Shown piece by piece: positions 35,429 to 47,293 of a stretch of 64,000 bases of DNA (position 1 is its first letter; every line of letters starts with the position of its first letter). The DNA lies in assembly GCA_039621445.1 (NCBI GenBank), contig CP154954.1, positions 49,827,847 to 49,891,846 of the forward strand, in the 5' to 3' direction. Below the pieces are notes generated by a model, which was given only the letters and a program-made list of their open reading frames with translations, was not told the origin of the DNA and ran no database searches. The stretch is from Euglena gracilis (lineage: Eukaryota; Euglenida; Euglenophyceae; Euglenales). Both the position numbers and the translations under genes were made by a program.

Positions 35429-36379
35429 CAGGGATCCTCACACGTCCGTGCTGGCCGAGGCCAAAATGTATCCGTGATTTTCCGTGATTTTCCCTTCCGG
35501 CGCTTTGCGCCGAAAATTTTGGGCAATTTTGACAAATTTTTGTCCAAAAAAGTGTCAAAAATGGCACTTTGGCCAAATTTTTGGCAAAATTTTGGGCAAA
35601 ATTTTTCGTCCCGGCGCTTCATGCCGGGACCAAAAAATTGGTCAAACCTCCGAAAAGGTGTCCTCTTACCCGGGGGGTGGTCATTGGACATAGGGGGGTC
35701 GTTGGACATAGGGGGGGGGGGTAATATATATAATATAGTCCTGGAGATCCCCCAGTTCCTATTCACACCTGCATATGAAAATAAAAAACATACAGGAGGG
35801 GAAAAAACAACCTTTTGTCCTTGAATTTTTTTCTTGATTGCCCCCTAAATGTGTTGCCAAAACCCTGTCAGCAGACCGATGTAGCGATTGCCCTTCCACA
35901 TGCAGCCTGGGCAGGAAGGTGGAAGGTCATAAAACCCAGACACCCTCAACTTGTGTGTATTTTTGGAGAACGCCTCTGATGCTTTCGAGGTTTAATTTTG
36001 TGACTGGGAGACCGGAATGGAGGAAAACGGCCACAAAATCATCTGTGATTGTCTGGGTGAGGTTTTGCTTCTTCACCGACTCCCAAAAATCCAACTGCTT
36101 CAGTGGGGTGTCCTGGCTAGGAAGAAAAATTACAAAAAAAAATGAATTGGACGACATTGTCTGTTTGGAAAGGCAGAGAATAAGCAAAGCATCCCATCAA
36201 AATGTGTCTGCGCCAACAAAACACATTCAAAAAAAAGACCAAAATTTTTTTCCGAACCCCCTCCTCATCCGTGAATTTCCGTGAATTTCCGTGATTTCCG
36301 TGAAAATGGCCTTCTGCCCATTCCGTGATCCTCCGTGAATTTCCGTGAATTTCCTTTTCAGGACATGTGAGGATCCCTG
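35429..36379 (-). mobile_element. CAGGGATCCTCACACG element, copy B, 7-bp TSD CACATTG
   Basis: 951 bp. Same ends and CCGTGAATTT subterminal satellites as 13620-14470; CACATTG repeated exactly (35422-35428 and 36380-36386). Part of a TATGTCC-family element (about 35490-35721) interrupts its left side. The minus strand carries an open stretch 36187-35927, annotated separately. Confidence 0.88.
35927..36187 (-). pseudogene. Possible hAT-like transposase fragment
   Basis: About 86 codons reading QDTPLKQLDFWESVKKQN, then DDFVAVFLHSGLPVTKLN and ESIRGVLQKYTQVEGVWVL. The sense of (L/I)P-x-x-K-L-N, a short helix, F/L-x-K-Y-T resembles the segment that follows the BED zinc finger in hAT-like proteins. 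This is a recollection of pattern, not an alignment. The sister copy at 13891-14220 has the same codons broken by frameshifts, which argues that the frame was once coding. Confidence 0.4.
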
Positions 36380-36386
36380 CACATTG

Positions 36387-37135
36387 GGCCGATTGGCACC
36401 TTTGGGAAACGGCTTGAAGGGCGTTTGAGAGAGGGGCAATCGATTCCTTGGCCTCGGGGCAGTCATCAATTTCCCCTCCAAAGAATGCCGGTCCCTTCAG
36501 CACCGGAGAGGCCAATTTTTTGAGGCCCCGGGGGACGGTTCCCCAACACCGGCCCCCGAAAATTTTCTTTTGTGGAGGTCAACTTCCTGGGGGTGGAGGG
36601 GGGGTAGGTTATCTCGCCAAACTGCAACAAAAAGAACCTCTTTGGAAAAATGGACCTCTCCAGGCAAAGCCAGTGCCTACATAAAGGGGGAAACAGGAAG
36701 GCAAACACCCCCCCTGGTGGCAAACTTTATGTGGGGTGAGGGTGCATTTACCAAACAGGTTAACACTTCGGAAAGGAAAAAAGCAATCACCTTGGAAAGC
36801 GGTGCCTCAGCAATTGCATGCCAGGGATAGACGCCAATGGGTCTCTGAAACAGAGCAGCACGGCAAAACTTGGTGGCTGGTGTGCAGTGCAGGGGCTCAT
36901 CGCCTGGATGGAAGCGTTGGTCGGGGTGCAGGTCATCCCGGCAAGCAATGTGCCTGCCAGTTGCAATGTCAGCTGTTGGATGGAAAAAAAAAACGGCCAA
37001 CCGGTGGGGTGGAGAGAAATGGAGATTGACGGCGATGGGAGCGAAGCATGATGGATGTCGCCCCTGCCTGCGACACCCCCGCTGCGACGACGCTTAATTG
37101 CCAGCAGCAGGTGGCAACCAACAGGCCCCGCCCAC
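36387..37135. other. Downstream flank of copy 4
   Basis: No gene seen. Moderately GC-rich open frames at 36730-37050 lack similarity to the zinc-finger exons. Confidence 0.35.
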
Positions 37136-40100
37136 TCAGCAGGACACGAGGTTCAGGTCCCGGAAGATGTCGAGCAGCACGCTGTCCCTGCGATGCCGTT
37201 GCTCTGGGGGGGAAATGGCGGTTTTTGCATCAAACAAAACCAGCACTCCCCCTCCACCCCCCGACGGGGGTGAGGAGTTAGCAATGGTATGGCCCAGCCC
37301 CAAGACGGACTGTACGAAGCGCCGCGCCACAGAGTATGCGGGGGCGGAGTCCTCCGCCAACTCCTTCGCATCCTTGCCAGAAGGCTGTCGCCAGCGCCCC
37401 CAGCAGGTTTCTTTTATCTTGTTATATCGAACCCACGACCCATTTTTTTTTGGGTTTGAATCTACGCTCCAAATAGGCTCCTGCACCAAAAATAAAGCGG
37501 GTGCCTACTGGGTCTGACCCCACCCCCCAGGCAAGGCCTACCCCACACCCAGGTCACCAATTTTTTTAAAAAAATATTCTCGGGCCCTGTGTGGCCATCA
37601 GGGGCATTGCATATTTCTGGCAGATGCAAAAAGCGATTTGACAGGCAGCGCTGCACGCCAGCAGAACTCCTCCTCCTCCTCTGGTAGGATCTTCCGCATG
37701 CTCTCGGCGAACTTCTCAAACTCTGCTACTTGCAGGCACCCGAGGTGAGGCAGCTGCAATTCCTGGTTGTCGGCAGGACGCATTTATTTTTCCAGCAGCC
37801 TCAGCAGAAACTTCCAGGTTGTAAACTTGCTCCAAGCCACACGTTTTCGGCAGTTTTTTGTTGAAAAAAAAACGTTGTTTTTTTTTTGGTGGTTCCCAGC
37901 CGGACCAAGATGAAGAAATTCATTCCAGTCGTCTTCTGGCTGGAACCCCTCAGGGCAAGCGGAAAAACCCAATTGAGTCCCAGCAACCCCTGCCCTTGGG
38001 GTTTTCCTTGCCTTGGGCGTCTGGCCGTCAGGTCTGGGGCCGCCGACACAACGGCCGGCCCAGCGAGGGGCGGGTTCCCCGGCACATCCTCCTCCCCGGC
38101 GCCCTCGGAGTCCTCGGCGGCGGCCGGGGCCTCCGCCGCGGCGGTGCCGGCGTCGGTGGCGGGGGCCGCCGCCGCCGGAAGGGCGATGATCTGCCCGGGG
38201 CCGGCGGGGTTGGTCACCATGACGGGGCTGCAGGGCCCCGGCCATGCACCGGCCGCGGAGCGGGCAGGCTGGGGGGATGGGGGGGGGGGGCAATTTTCTT
38301 TGTGCGTTCATACGCCGTGTGCCTGTCTGTTTGGGGATTGTTGGACTTTCTGGAATGTCTTTGGCGAGATGGGTGGTGGTCAAGAGAGGCGGGGAATCGG
38401 ACCTTTTTCCCCGCCATCGACCTGTTCTCGCCGAAAGATGCCAAATTATTTCCCCTCTTCTTGTGCTTTTTGAATTGAATTTGCTGGACAGCGGAGTTTT
38501 TATTTGTATCTGCTTGGAGACCGCACCCAGACTCTCCCGTGTTCGAGCCAATCTGACCCAGTTCAAACCTCGTGACCGCCGGGCCTTTTTTAGGAAACCT
38601 GAAACACTCTCGTCAGAAAGAAGCGGGGAGAAAAGCGATTCAATAAATGAGGAAAAACGGTGGCTCTGGGCGGGGTGCAGCTTGTTGCACTTGGCGCCGA
38701 ACTTGCACTGGCCGGTCATGGCCCACACCTCGCACATCTCCCGCCCGGCCTGCGCCTCCACCGCCTCCGACAGCTGCTGGTACGCCGTGAGGTCTGGGTG
38801 GACAAAGCGGCACTGGGACCACTGCGGCCGGCCGACCAACCCACTACCTGAAAATTCCAAGCAATTTGGAGTAAACCGGCAGGGATACTTTGGTAAAACG
38901 CTGCATCCAGCGGGGTATTGATCATCTAATTACGTGACAAATTACAGAGGGAATTTTCTCCAGAGGCTGTGATGAGGTGGGGGAAATCACGATGTTGCAA
39001 ACACAATCATGATGTTGCAAACACAGACACACGCACGCCCGCAGCCCCCCCCCCAACACAACCCACACCCACTCACCCACCCGCCCGCCCACCAGGCACC
39101 TATGGTCACTTCCCATTTTGGTGCTCTGGTCGGCCCTGGTCGGCCCTGGTCGGCCCTGGTCGGCCCTGGTCGGCCCTGGTCGGCCCTGGTCGGCAAATAG
39201 TCGGCCATAGGTGGGGGTATCGTCACAGAAAAAAAGATTGTGAAAAATGACCCAAAATTACCAAAAGGGCGTAAAATGGCCAAAATGCCATAAAATATGC
39301 TCACAATGACCCAAATTAGCCCAATATTTGCCAAATCAGTGACAAATGGCCCCCAAGTTAGCAAAAACTGATCCGTAATGGCCAAAATGGGTGTAAAACT
39401 GGAGATTTGTAGGGAAATTATCCAAAAATGGGTTGAGTTCTTCAAAATATACAATATACTGGCACAAAATGCTCAAAAATGGTCAAATTGGACCAAAAAG
39501 AGACCAAAAAAAATGGGCAAAATAACAAAAAACGTCGAAAATGGCTTTAAATGGTCAAAAATGGCCCCAGAGCAGGACAAAATGGCCCAAAATTACAAGA
39601 AGTGCGCAAAAAGTGGCAAAAAATGGTCAAAATAGGTCGAAATTGGTGAATTATGGTGACAAATGGGCCAAAAGGGGACAAAAGCGACCTAAAATGGCCA
39701 AAAGCGGCCAAAAGTAGCCAAAAGTGACAACATGAGCCAGACGAGCCAGAAAAATCTCAAAATCTGGGATAAAATTCCTCATTCTCACTGAAAAAATGAC
39801 ATCAATCAGAAAAAAAGTTGCACGGTCGGCTGCGGTCGGCTGCGGTCGGCTGCGGTCGGCTGCGGTCGGCAACCCACCTATGACAGTCCTGAAACCCGCG
39901 GTAACCCGCGGTCGATGCTGCCGGGCCAGCATCGTCCTGCATCGCCCAGCACCGCCCAGCATCATCAAAGGAGCTTGGTTCAGAGGGAAAGCTGCCTAAG
40001 TCCTTCATCCATTCCCCTTCGGTCGGCCAATCACATGCAAGTCGGCCCTGGTCGGCCCTGGTCGGCCCTGGTCGGCCCTGGTCGGCCCTGGTCGGAACCC

Positions 40101-40530
40101 CCACCTACGGGGGTCCTGAAACTCATAGTCGGCCCTGGTCGGCCCTGGTCGGCCCTGGTCGGCCCTGGTCGGCCCTGGTCGGCCATAGGTGCCTGCCGCC
40201 CACCCACCCACACCCACACACACACGCGTACACGTACACATGCACGAAGACACGCATGCAAGCATGACAAAGCACAGAAAGACGCAGAAATTCTCACCAC
40301 TTTGTGCAAAGATGAAAATTGTCTTGGACCCGATGAAAAGGGTTCTATGCCAGGGAGCGGGGCATGGAACTGGCTGTTGTCGTGTGTCGAAGAACTGGAT
40401 GGCCGACCACAGGGCGCTCTCGCGTACACTTCCCCTTCAGGTAGTCGAGACAGACGTTCAGCCCCGCGTCTGCCTTGGCCTTGCGGCCCCTCTTGTGTGC
40501 GGCAGGCAACGTGTTGTTTGCGGAGGCCAT
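37136..40530 (-). CDS. CCCH zinc-finger protein, tandem copy 4
   Basis: Six exons joined in frame to about 230 residues: 40530-40411, 38812-38665, about 38228-38025, 37725-37646, 37384-37296, 37187-37136. Exon 1 carries the linker and [15 protein letters not shown] with a GT donor; exon 2 both finger halves. The third exon is longer and more Ala-rich than in other copies (PVMVTNPAGPGQIIALP). The fourth encodes AEFEKFAESMRKILPEEEEE. Exons 5 and 6 are split within the GL/DS codons, where copies 3 and 5 are continuous, and end [11 protein letters not shown]-stop. The last intron is 108 bp and bears CCATACCATTGCT ends like the element in copy 3. Intron 1 hosts the hAT derivative 39093-40195. RNA binding inferred. 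Confidence 0.8.
37188..37295. mobile_element. Last intron of copy 4, a small CCATTGCT-family element
   Basis: In minus sense the intron starts CCATACCATTGCTAAC a few bases after the exon and ends AGAGCAACGGCA; the ends are inverted. Flanking 8-mers GGGCTGGG and TCGCAGGG share five bases. The acceptor AG lies in the right-hand 8-mer. Shares 13 bp of TIR with 24687-24886. Confidence 0.6.
37733..38023. mobile_element. Third intron of copy 4, element with CAGGCACCCGAGG ends
   Basis: 291 bp. Plus-strand left end CAGGCACCCGAGG and right end CCTTGGGCGTCTG are imperfect inverted repeats. It occupies exactly the 8-bp position used by the different element in copy 5. Flanking 8-mers GCTACTTG and GCCGTCAG have decayed. 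Confidence 0.5.
39093..40195. mobile_element. hAT derivative, TIR CAGGCACCTATGG, 8-bp TSD CCGCCCAC
   Basis: 1103 bp in intron 1 of copy 4. Perfect 13-bp TIR (CAGGCACCTATGG / CCATAGGTGCCTG) and exact TSD CCGCCCAC (39085-39092 and 40196-40203). Subterminal satellites: GTCGGCCCTG at 39124-39190 and 40042-40185, GTCGGCTGCG at 39825-39870. Second inverted CATAGGTGGGGG motifs sit inside. The centre (39310-39870) is like 18310-18470 and 47750-48130, without the transposase part, so it is a deletion derivative. Confidence 0.93.
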
Positions 40531-41782
40531 TGTGTTGCGCTGGGTGGACCTGAAGCAGTGGGATGGCACACACAGGCACCCACAAACAAACGCACAGGCA
40601 CACAGACACACAGTCACACAAACATGACATTTAGCCAGATTGTCCAGATTTTCAACAAAAATTTGGCAAACGAGGTGGTGCCCAATTGACAGGATGCAGT
40701 GCTGTCTCATCCACGGCCCCGCATATGTCTCTGAGTGTGGGTGTCTGTCCGTGTGTGTGTGCGCGCGCGCGCGCGTGAGTGTGTGTGTGTGTGTGTGTGT
40801 GCGCGTGCGTGCGTGCGTGCGTGTGTGTGTGTGTGTGTGTGTGTGCCAATGTGTGTTTGTGTGTCTATGGTCAGAATCAATGCCCCCCCAGCCTCATTGA
40901 CAGGGTAGCAATCTTGCATCCTCCAAAACTGGCATCCGAGGCACCCCTTCCAATTACCTCGCCCTTTTGCCCGAGGCTGGATTTGGGTTACTTCACTCAC
41001 AAATTTCTCTCGCACAATGCTGACCTCAATTTTTGCACGGTGCGCTGCAGCGGAGCTGGCTTGGGCACTGTTTCTTGTGCACACCATCACCACAGCCCAG
41101 GGCTGGCAGGCACTGGGGCTGGGGTTTGAATGCCGCTGGCAAAATTGCAAGGTGCATGCTCCATCTGCAACCTCCAAGAGTCAAAACAAATATCCACAGG
41201 GGATGCCAGCACAGAGAACTGCACACTATTCACACCATGCCACACCGTGCATCGCTCAGCACCTATTTTGGGGGGGGAATGGAGAAATCAATGCAAGGTG
41301 GGTGCAAACTGCACAGGGTGGGGGGGGGCAACACAACCCACCTTGAAAATTGCAAAACCAAATGAACACAACAATTCAAAATTGCTGGGTTCCCTCAGCA
41401 CATTTCCTGACCTGTCTCGGTGGGTTTGAATTGGGCCTGAATACCGTCACAAGACTCTCTCCCGAACAACCCCTCAGCCCCCTCGGCGGACAATTTCAGC
41501 AGGCTGCAGCCCAGGTGAGCAAGGAGCGGCAACGGCAATTGGGGACTCATGGCGAGGGGTTCAATTTTGGGCGACGCGGCGAGGCAAGAGCAGGGCAGAA
41601 CGGGAAGGCCTGCTGGGGGGGGGGTCGACCCCCCCACCCACCACAGCATTTTCACCGACTTTGGGAAAACGGAGATTTTTGGCTGGGGAAAATTTTTGAT
41701 TTTTTTTTTGAAAAATGAACCCAGAACACATGATTTTTTGATGGAAAACCACATTTTTTTCACAAAAAATCTCAAAAAATTA
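40531..41782. other. Upstream flank of copy 4, with GT microsatellite
   Basis: GT/GC-rich microsatellite at 40751-40862. The rest is anonymous. Plus-strand frames at 41000-41360 are open but unrecognised. No promoter signal identified. Confidence 0.35.
40751..40862. repeat. (GT)n microsatellite with CG and GTGC variants
   Basis: Imperfect GT array with CG-rich and TGCG sub-blocks. Confidence 0.9.
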
Positions 41783-42045
41783 CCCCCCCTCCCCTAGTCG
41801 TATGACCGGGTTCCTGCAACCTGTGACCGGGGGGGGGGGGTGGTCGTAACACCCCGATAACCTGCAACCTGTGACCGGGGGGTGGTCGTAACTGAGGGGG
41901 CGGTCATAGGTAAGGTGGTGTTAAATTTTTCGCAACCTGCAACCTGTGACCGGGGGGGTGGTCATAACACCCCCATGACCTGCAACCTGTGACCGGGGGG
42001 TGGTCGTAAATGAGGGGTGGTCGTACGACTAGGGGAGGGGGGGGG
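41783..42045. mobile_element. TA-flanked TAGTCGTATGACC-family element
   Basis: Left CCCCCCCTCCCCTAGTCG, right GGTCGTACGACTAGGGGAGG and a G-run. TA at 41781-41782 and 42046-42047. Inside, CCTGCAACCTGTGACCGGGG units recur. Sister copy 50484-50695. Confidence 0.75.
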
Positions 42046-42049
42046 TAAG

Positions 42050-44485
42050 GGTTAAAAATTGGTAGTTTTTAGGAGGGGGTGAAAAAAACGAAGGTCAAGA
42101 AAAATGGACCGAATTTTGGCAGAGTCAAATTTTACTGACATTTTTTCTCTTTGAAATTTTTTGGACTTTCAATGGCATTTTTTTGCCTGAAAAGCCTCTC
42201 AAAATCAAAATTTTGAGACAACATTGGTTTTTTGGAAGGTGTGAAAAAATGGGGTTTTGGGTGGTTTTTGGGGGGGACTCCTATATGGGCCCAAAATGGG
42301 TCCCGTATAGGCCCGCTGAAGGAGCCGGAAACATTTTTCGGGTCCAAAAATTGGTGCCACCAGTACACGGGAAGAGGTGGTGGGGGGGGTCGACCCCCCC
42401 CACCCACCACCCTGGCTGTTCGGCCGTTTCCCGTTCTGCCCTGGCAAGGGGGCCTCGCCGGGGGAGGGGAGACCGGAACAGAACCAGGGGCGTCATACCA
42501 ACGCAGGCGGCCGCTGGGGGTCCGCTCCGCAATGCCAGGCGCCTGCAGCCAGCTGGTGGTCCCCCCTTTGGGGAACCGTTCGAGGGCACAGGGACGAGGG
42601 CCACATTTTCTCGGGCAGACGCTGACACAGTGACAGGGTCTCCGGCCTGACAAGGAACAGAGGGGGTCGGTGCTGTGAGCCGAGGTTGGGAGTGGATGGG
42701 AAGTTGCGGTTCCGTCCTGCGGCTGGTCGAGCAAACATAGAAGCGACCCCAGCCTTCTTCGCAGAAAATCAGGAGGAAGCCTGCTTTGCACTGCGGTGGA
42801 CCAGGCTTCAAAAAAAAGCAGAGATTTCGATGCGCACCGAACGAATCACCCCTAACAGAGGGAGAACTGTTTGGCCCATGCTGGTCATCGGTCATCAGCA
42901 GGGTCCTACAAGGAGAGCAAAGGTTGGGAAAAAGATGGGGCTGGGCCAGCGGTGTGTGCCGTGTTCCCCATTACGGAGGTTTTTTTCCCAGTGTTAAGCA
43001 GTGATTAAGGCAGTGCAGCATACAGCCACGCTGCCATGCAGCTGTGCCAGGACCACACACTTTCTTTTACTTCTTTTTACTGCGGTCGAAAGAAGCCAAA
43101 ACCCACCCACCAACGACCCCCCCCCCCGGGTTAAACACAACCCACCCACCCCACCCACCCAAAATCCAGCCAGTATCGGTCAAAAACGCTGGAAACGGCC
43201 TTTGGCCGGGACAAAATCTGACCCATGGATCACCCCACCTCTCTGGGGGGGGGGGGGGGGTCCAGTGGCCACCCACTCTCGAACCCCCTGAGAGGTCACA
43301 CAATTGTTAAATGTATCTATGATCCACATCCACCCCCCCGGGAAACTGTCACCTGACAAATCAGCAAGTACAGGTACATGACAGGTCCCAATGGTGACAG
43401 GTCAGCAAATACGGGGCTAAGGTTGGTGACAATTTCCTGGGCGGGTCTGGGTCAGAGTGGAAAATGTGTTTCGACCGCCGAGGCCTGAGAGTCGTGACAG
43501 TCTGAAAATAGTCTGTGTCTCCGTGCACCCCAAACGACTTGACGAAAGCAACAACTTGGAACTCTATGGTCTACGGGCACAGTGCTCCCCGGTCTCAATT
43601 CAACATGTGGGTGACCATTGCCACACTTGGGCAATGATAACAACATATGTGTCAACATGTGTTTCCATTGCGTCAAAGCGCAATGGAAACTTATGAAGAA
43701 TAGGTATTTAAGAGTTACATTGTGCCAAAGCGCAATATAAAAAACAATTTTTATAATATATCACACAATGGAGGGAGAGAACGGCCCTGGTAGAGTATGA
43801 ACACCAGAGGGGATAGAGCACAAAATGTAGGACAGGGGGACAGAAGCCTACTCTCAGTCACGTTCTGTCAGAATTGGTCAACATTGCGCTTCGGCGCAAC
43901 ACCCACACTGCTTTGACAATTTTAAAATTGCATTTCTATTGCGCTTTGGTGCAATGTAACTCTCTAATTTTCGTTTTGCACAAGCCTGCCCATTGCGCTT
44001 TTGCGCAATGGGCACCAATTTTCAATATCTTATTTTTATCACCGTGGGTGGAGAGAGCAGTCCTGGAAGCATCTCATCACGAACAGACCTAAGGTGGAGG
44101 GAAGCCTTGCCTTGCAACCACCAATTGCTTCATATCCAGACGTCTCTTGTCCTGTGCGTTGGGAGCCCAACTGCCAGGGCCGGAGGTTCGTCCCACTTGT
44201 TTCGCAGTTCAAAATGGTGCACAGGCTGAAAAACACCAAAATTGCGCCTGTTCCTTGGGTCCCAACATCGCCAAACGATCCGCGAAACCAGAGGGTCAAA
44301 AAGGTGGGTTTCACCGCCAAGGCGCAAGCTAAAAATCAAAACCTTAAGTGCGAGTTTGGCCGCCTAAGAACATCCAAATTTCTGAGAAAAACTTGTTAGG
44401 TGAGAGGTCAGCGAGTACAGATGTAAACTGACAGGGCGCTGTGGTGACAGGTCACTGAGTACGGGGCCTGAGTGACATTTTAGGT
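42050..44485. other. No gene recognised; element debris and palindromes
   Basis: At 43330-43446 a degraded GGGAAACTGTCACCTGACA...TGACAATTTCC pair belongs to the family at 31735 and 54202. At 43665-44012 lies a cluster of palindromes, annotated separately. GC-rich 42400-42660 is open on both strands without motif. Confidence 0.4.
43665..44012. repeat. Five related CATTGCGC-GCGCAATG palindromes
   Basis: Imperfect hairpins of 18-21 nt at about 43668, 43719, 43882, 43937 and 43992, all variants of CATTGCGC-TTTT-GCGCAATG. Each contains TTGCGC or GCGCAA. Spacing is irregular (about 50-165 bp). Confidence 0.75.
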
Positions 44486-44487
44486 AT

Positions 44488-45262
44488 CACAACTGACCTG
44501 AGTGAAATTCATACCTTCCATTTTACTGTGTACCTGTGGAAATGAGCCAACATTCACTCATTTTTTGCAACGCAGGACAGAAGATAAAAATATCTTCTTT
44601 CACAAAATTTACAAAAAATGCAGTTTGCCAACTCCCTGCAGCATTAACTCCCAATGCTTGAGGGACTCAATTGGTGACCAAGAGATGAGGGGAGGGGGCG
44701 TTGTTGGTTGGGGTGGGGTCACATATCCATGCAAAGAGGGCAGTTGGAGTTTAGGGAAATCCTGTTTTGGAGGTTTTTCTTCAACGTTGACACTCCTTGA
44801 CATACACAGTAAATATGCTGAATGATGAGCTCAACTCAACTCAACCGAACAAAAAAAAAACTGGAATTGTGCGAATCCTCATTAGATTATTAAACCGGAA
44901 CCGCTGGCCCTCTGCTTTGCGGGGGCACGCTGAAGGCCAAAATAAACCCAACGCCCTTCCGCACGGGGGTCTCAAGGCGGGTGCAGGGGCTGTCCGGCGG
45001 TGGCGATGCCAGCCACCGTGCCCGCTGCCGGCGGTGCCTCGGATCACCCCAGCCAGGGCATCGCTTAGTGACCCCCCCCCCCCGGGGACGGGTTCCACTG
45101 GGGGAGTAGGTTTCACAGCTGACCTGAGTGGAATTCATACCTTCCATTTCACTGTGCAGCTGTGTGGAAATGAGCCAACATTCACTCATTTTTTTTTTGC
45201 TACGGAAGACATAAAATAAAAACATTCACAAAAATTCACAAAAAATGCAGTTCGCCAACCGC
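44488..45262. repeat. Two direct repeats of about 150 bp (44488-44642 and 45111-45262)
   Basis: Both contain CTGACCTGAGTG, ATTCATACCTTCCATTT, GAAATGAGCCAACATTCACT and AAAAAATGCAGTT. They flank about 470 bp that includes the GC-rich block at 44971. Could be segmental duplication or ends of an element; no TSD found. Confidence 0.75.
44971..45059 (-). other. GC-rich conserved spacer block, member 3 (candidate exon)
   Basis: Shares GGGTGATCCGAGGC and CCCGCCTTGAG with 19241 and 33218. Minus frames read AGVIRGTAGSGHGGWHRH or, one base shifted, GTVAGIATAGQ. It lies between the two direct repeats at 44488 and 45111. Confidence 0.35.
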
Positions 45263-46680
<1,418 letters not shown>

Positions 46681-47110
46681 TCAGCAGGCGACCAGGTTCA
46701 GGTCCCGGAAGATGTCGATCAGCGCGCTGTCCACCCCCAGCACCGATTGCAGGAACCGCCGCGCCGCGGAGTACTGGGGCGCCGCTGTCTCCTCTGAAAG
46801 CTCCTTCCCGGCCAACGCCTTGCCAGAGGGCTGGCCCCAGCGTGGCCCCCTCGGCATCATTTCGTGCCATTTTTCAGGAACCTTTGAAAACCACTGAAAA
46901 TTTTAAATAAAAAAATTGGCCAAGACGCCTTGCAATATCGGAAAATGCCTTCAACAAACATTGGGAAATTGTTCTGGTTGAATTTTTCAATTGAGCAAAC
47001 TAAAACCGCAAAATCTCGGCAAAAGCGAGCCAACTCAAAGGAGAAGAACAATTTCTGGCATCCCTGGAATATACACCCAAACTCAGAAAAAATTCGGTTT
47101 CGGCTGTTTA

Positions 47111-47142
<32 letters not shown>

Positions 47143-47256
47143 CATATATATATACATATACATATATATACATATATATATATTATATCTATACATATAT
47201 ATATATATATATATAGATATAGATATATATATATAGATATATCTATAGATATATAC

Positions 47257-47293
<37 letters not shown>

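Noticed and set aside
39124-40186. CRISPR-like array of GTCGGCCCTG repeats
   Set aside because: Contiguous 10-bp satellite without spacers, inside a hAT derivative with TIRs and TSD.
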